A program made the translations under genes and the position numbers. Of a stretch of 7,492 nucleotides of DNA, positions 5,844 through 7,492 are shown in pieces. The DNA is from Bacteriovorax stolpii. GTDB lineage: Bacteria > Bdellovibrionota > Bacteriovoracia > Bacteriovoracales > Bacteriovoracaceae. Below the pieces are notes generated by a model that was not told the origin of the DNA, did no database searches, and was given only the letters and a program-made list of their open reading frames with translations. Numbering within the stretch: the first letter of the stretch is position 1; the number at the start of each line of letters is the position of its first letter. The stretch covers positions 1 to 7,492 of the forward strand of contig CAMAYW010000106.1 of assembly GCA_945862475.1 (NCBI GenBank), in the 5' to 3' direction.

Positions 5844-7492
5844 ATGGAATATACAGTTGGAAGTATCGCACCTATTTTTCTTGCACCGGTTTTGGCATTT
5901 GTCATTAATGCTTTTCTTGGTAGGAAATTACCTCGTCAGGGTGACTGGTTAGCGACATTAAGTATTTTTATTTCATTTATTTTTTCAGCAAAAATTTTCG
6001 GAGATTTTATCTTTGGAAAATTTGCGACCGATTATTTCATCCATAAAACATTCACTTGGTTTGATTTGTCTTATGGTGCCAATATCTGGAAAGTCGATAT
6101 GGGTATCTATATTGATAACATGGCAGCGATTATGCTACTCATGGTTTCAGGTGTAGCCTTCCTGATCCATCTTTTCTCCACTTGGTACATGGATCACGAT
6201 GAAAAGCACGGAAGATTTTTTATCTTTCTACCACTCTTCACATCGGCGATGTTGGGCCTCGTTCTTTCAGACAACCTCTTCTCGCTCTTTATTTTTTGGG
6301 AAATCATGGGTTTCTGCTCATATTCCCTTATTGGTATTTATAATAAAAAAGAAAAAGCTGGTGATGCGTCCTTAAAAGCCTTTATGACAACGAGAGTGGG
6401 AGATGTGTTCCTTCTTCTTGGTATGGTGGCTATTTGGATGGTAATCGGTTCCGTTTCTTATGTTGATATTTATGCGGCGATTGCTGAAGGTAAATTTGCT
6501 GGTCAAACTGTTATTGGAATCTCACTTGCTACTTTTGCTGGTCTTTGTATTTTCCTTGGCGGAATGGGTAAATCAGCACAATTTCCTCTTCATGTTTGGC
6601 TTCCAGATGCGATGATGGGTCCAACACCAGGTTCAGCTCTTATCCACGCAGCGACGATGGTTGCGGCCGGCGTGTACCTTTCTTTAAGAATGTATCCATT
6701 GATGGTACTTGGTGACCTCACGTGGTTTATTGCGGTCATTGGTGCCATTACTGCTTTTATGGCAGCAACTATTGCCCTTGTTCAAACAGATATTAAAGCG
6801 GTTCTTGCCTTCTCAACTATTTCTCAGCTTGGCTACATGATGATTGGAGTTGGAGTTGGTTCATATAATGCTGCCTTCATGCATCTTATTACTCATGCTA
6901 TTTTTAAGGCTTGTTTATTCCTTTCTGCGGGTTCAATCATTCACTCGATTCACGAGCAAGAAATGCCAAAAATGGGTGGGCTACGGAAGTATCTCCCCTA
7001 CACGCATTTCGCGATGATGTGTTGTACGCTCGCGATTGCAGGGATTCCGTTCTTTTCTGGATTTGTTTCTAAAGATAGAATCCTTGGAGATGCGCTTTAT
7101 TTTGGATTCATGGCTGGACAAAGCCCACTAATGGCCATTGTTCCCATTCTAGGATTTGCGGGTGCTGGTCTCACAGCGTTCTATATGTTCCGAATGATGT
7201 TTCTCACATTCTATGGGGAAAACCGCATGAATGATCATCACGATGATCATGGACACGGACATGGACATGATGATCACCATGGCCATGAGATTCACCACGA
7301 GCATTTAAATCCTCGTCAAAACGTTCCACTCCTTATTCTTTCAGTTTTCACTCTTGGATTTTGGTTTGCCGGAACTCTTACTGGTCAAAGCTTTGGAAAA
7401 GTTTTTGGAGCTAAAACAGAGTGGTTTAAAATTCTTGTAGAGGCACCAAAAGTTGAAAAATTTATTGGCCACCCTCGAGAAGCATTCGGTTC
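5844..7492 (+). CDS. nuoL: NADH-quinone oxidoreductase subunit L, C-terminus beyond window
   Basis: NuoL (ND5 homologue) is the distal, Mrp antiporter-like proton-pumping subunit of complex I. The window holds 549 codons; E. coli NuoL has 613 residues, so the last membrane helices and the long lateral helix lie outside. Conserved features are IFWEIMGFCSYSLIG around Glu153, TTRVGD ending at Asp187, GGMGKSAQFPLHVWLPDAM with Lys243, PTPGSALIHAATMVAAGVY, HAIFKACLFLSAGS with Lys355, and SGFVSKDRIL with Lys410. By alignment from memory these match E. coli Glu144, Asp178, Lys229, Lys342 and Lys399, so the pump residues are intact. After the helix at about 428-457 comes a loop extremely rich in His and Asp (464-487), then the next helix from about 494. 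The start is the ATG preceded by AAGGG. It follows nuoK by nine bases; nuoM is expected next. Confidence 0.97.
   Translation, partial: MEYTVGSIAPIFLAPVLAFVINAFLGRKLPRQGDWLATLSIFISFIFSAKIFGDFIFGKFATDYFIHKTFTWFDLSYGANIWKVDMGIYIDNMAAIMLLMVSGVAFLIHLFSTWYMDHDEKHGRFFIFLPLFTSAMLGLVLSDNLFSLFIFWEIMGFCSYSLIGIYNKKEKAGDASLKAFMTTRVGDVFLLLGMVAIWMVIGSVSYVDIYAAIAEGKFAGQTVIGISLATFAGLCIFLGGMGKSAQFPLHVWLPDAMMGPTPGSALIHAATMVAAGVYLSLRMYPLMVLGDLTWFIAVIGAITAFMAATIALVQTDIKAVLAFSTISQLGYMMIGVGVGSYNAAFMHLITHAIFKACLFLSAGSIIHSIHEQEMPKMGGLRKYLPYTHFAMMCCTLAIAGIPFFSGFVSKDRILGDALYFGFMAGQSPLMAIVPILGFAGAGLTAFYMFRMMFLTFYGENRMNDHHDDHGHGHGHDDHHGHEIHHEHLNPRQNVPLLILSVFTLGFWFAGTLTGQSFGKVFGAKTEWFKILVEAPKVEKFIGHPREAFG
7230..7304 (+). 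other. His/Asp-rich loop coding segment within nuoL
   Basis: Codons 463-487 of nuoL encode a low-complexity stretch with 12 His between residues 465 and 487, interleaved with Asp, Gly and Glu (for example DHHDDHGHGHGHDDHHGH). At DNA level it contains short direct repeats such as GGACAC/GGACAT units (7251-7267) and two copies of GATGAT(C)A. It lies between two transmembrane helices, in a loop that should face the cytoplasm if the topology follows the E. coli 16-helix model. The composition suggests divalent metal binding, but this is inference. Confidence 0.85.

Overview
This is an AT-rich bacterial window with one housekeeping DNA-repair gene and the first five genes of a respiratory complex I operon. 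The two sets are transcribed away from each other. I see no tRNA, rRNA, CRISPR array, insertion sequence or phage-like segment. The genes look vertically inherited and chromosomal. The source looks like a Gram-negative bacterium. I lean weakly towards a Bdellovibrionota or Bacteriovorax-like, formerly 'deltaproteobacterial', lineage, based on composition and protein style only, so the taxonomic call is low confidence.

Positions 1-3289 (minus strand) hold mfd, the transcription-repair coupling factor. Its 1,096 visible codons are open from the ATG at 3289 to the window edge, and only the last few dozen residues are missing. Positions 3290-3422 are a divergent intergenic region of about 130 bp, which must carry the mfd promoter and the promoter of the plus-strand operon. 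Positions 3423-7492 (plus strand) hold nuoA, nuoH, nuoJ, nuoK and the first 549 codons of nuoL. The gaps are only 18, 13, 11 and 9 bases and each start has its own Shine-Dalgarno sequence, so this is one transcription unit. nuoM and nuoN are expected just past the right edge.

The five Nuo proteins belong to the membrane arm of proton-pumping NADH:quinone oxidoreductase. NuoA and NuoH form the quinone-site end with NuoH's acidic loop, NuoJ and NuoK form the link to the pumps, and NuoL is the distal antiporter-like pump. The expected key charged residues of NuoA, NuoH, NuoK and NuoL are present.

Three points deserve a second look. The nuo cluster contains membrane subunits only, because the usual B, C, D, E, F, G and I genes are absent from between A and L. 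NuoL carries a striking Asp/His-rich loop with 12 histidines in 23 residues. Mfd has Ala where E. coli has a conserved Arg at its C-terminal autoinhibitory interface. I found no evidence for an undescribed system.
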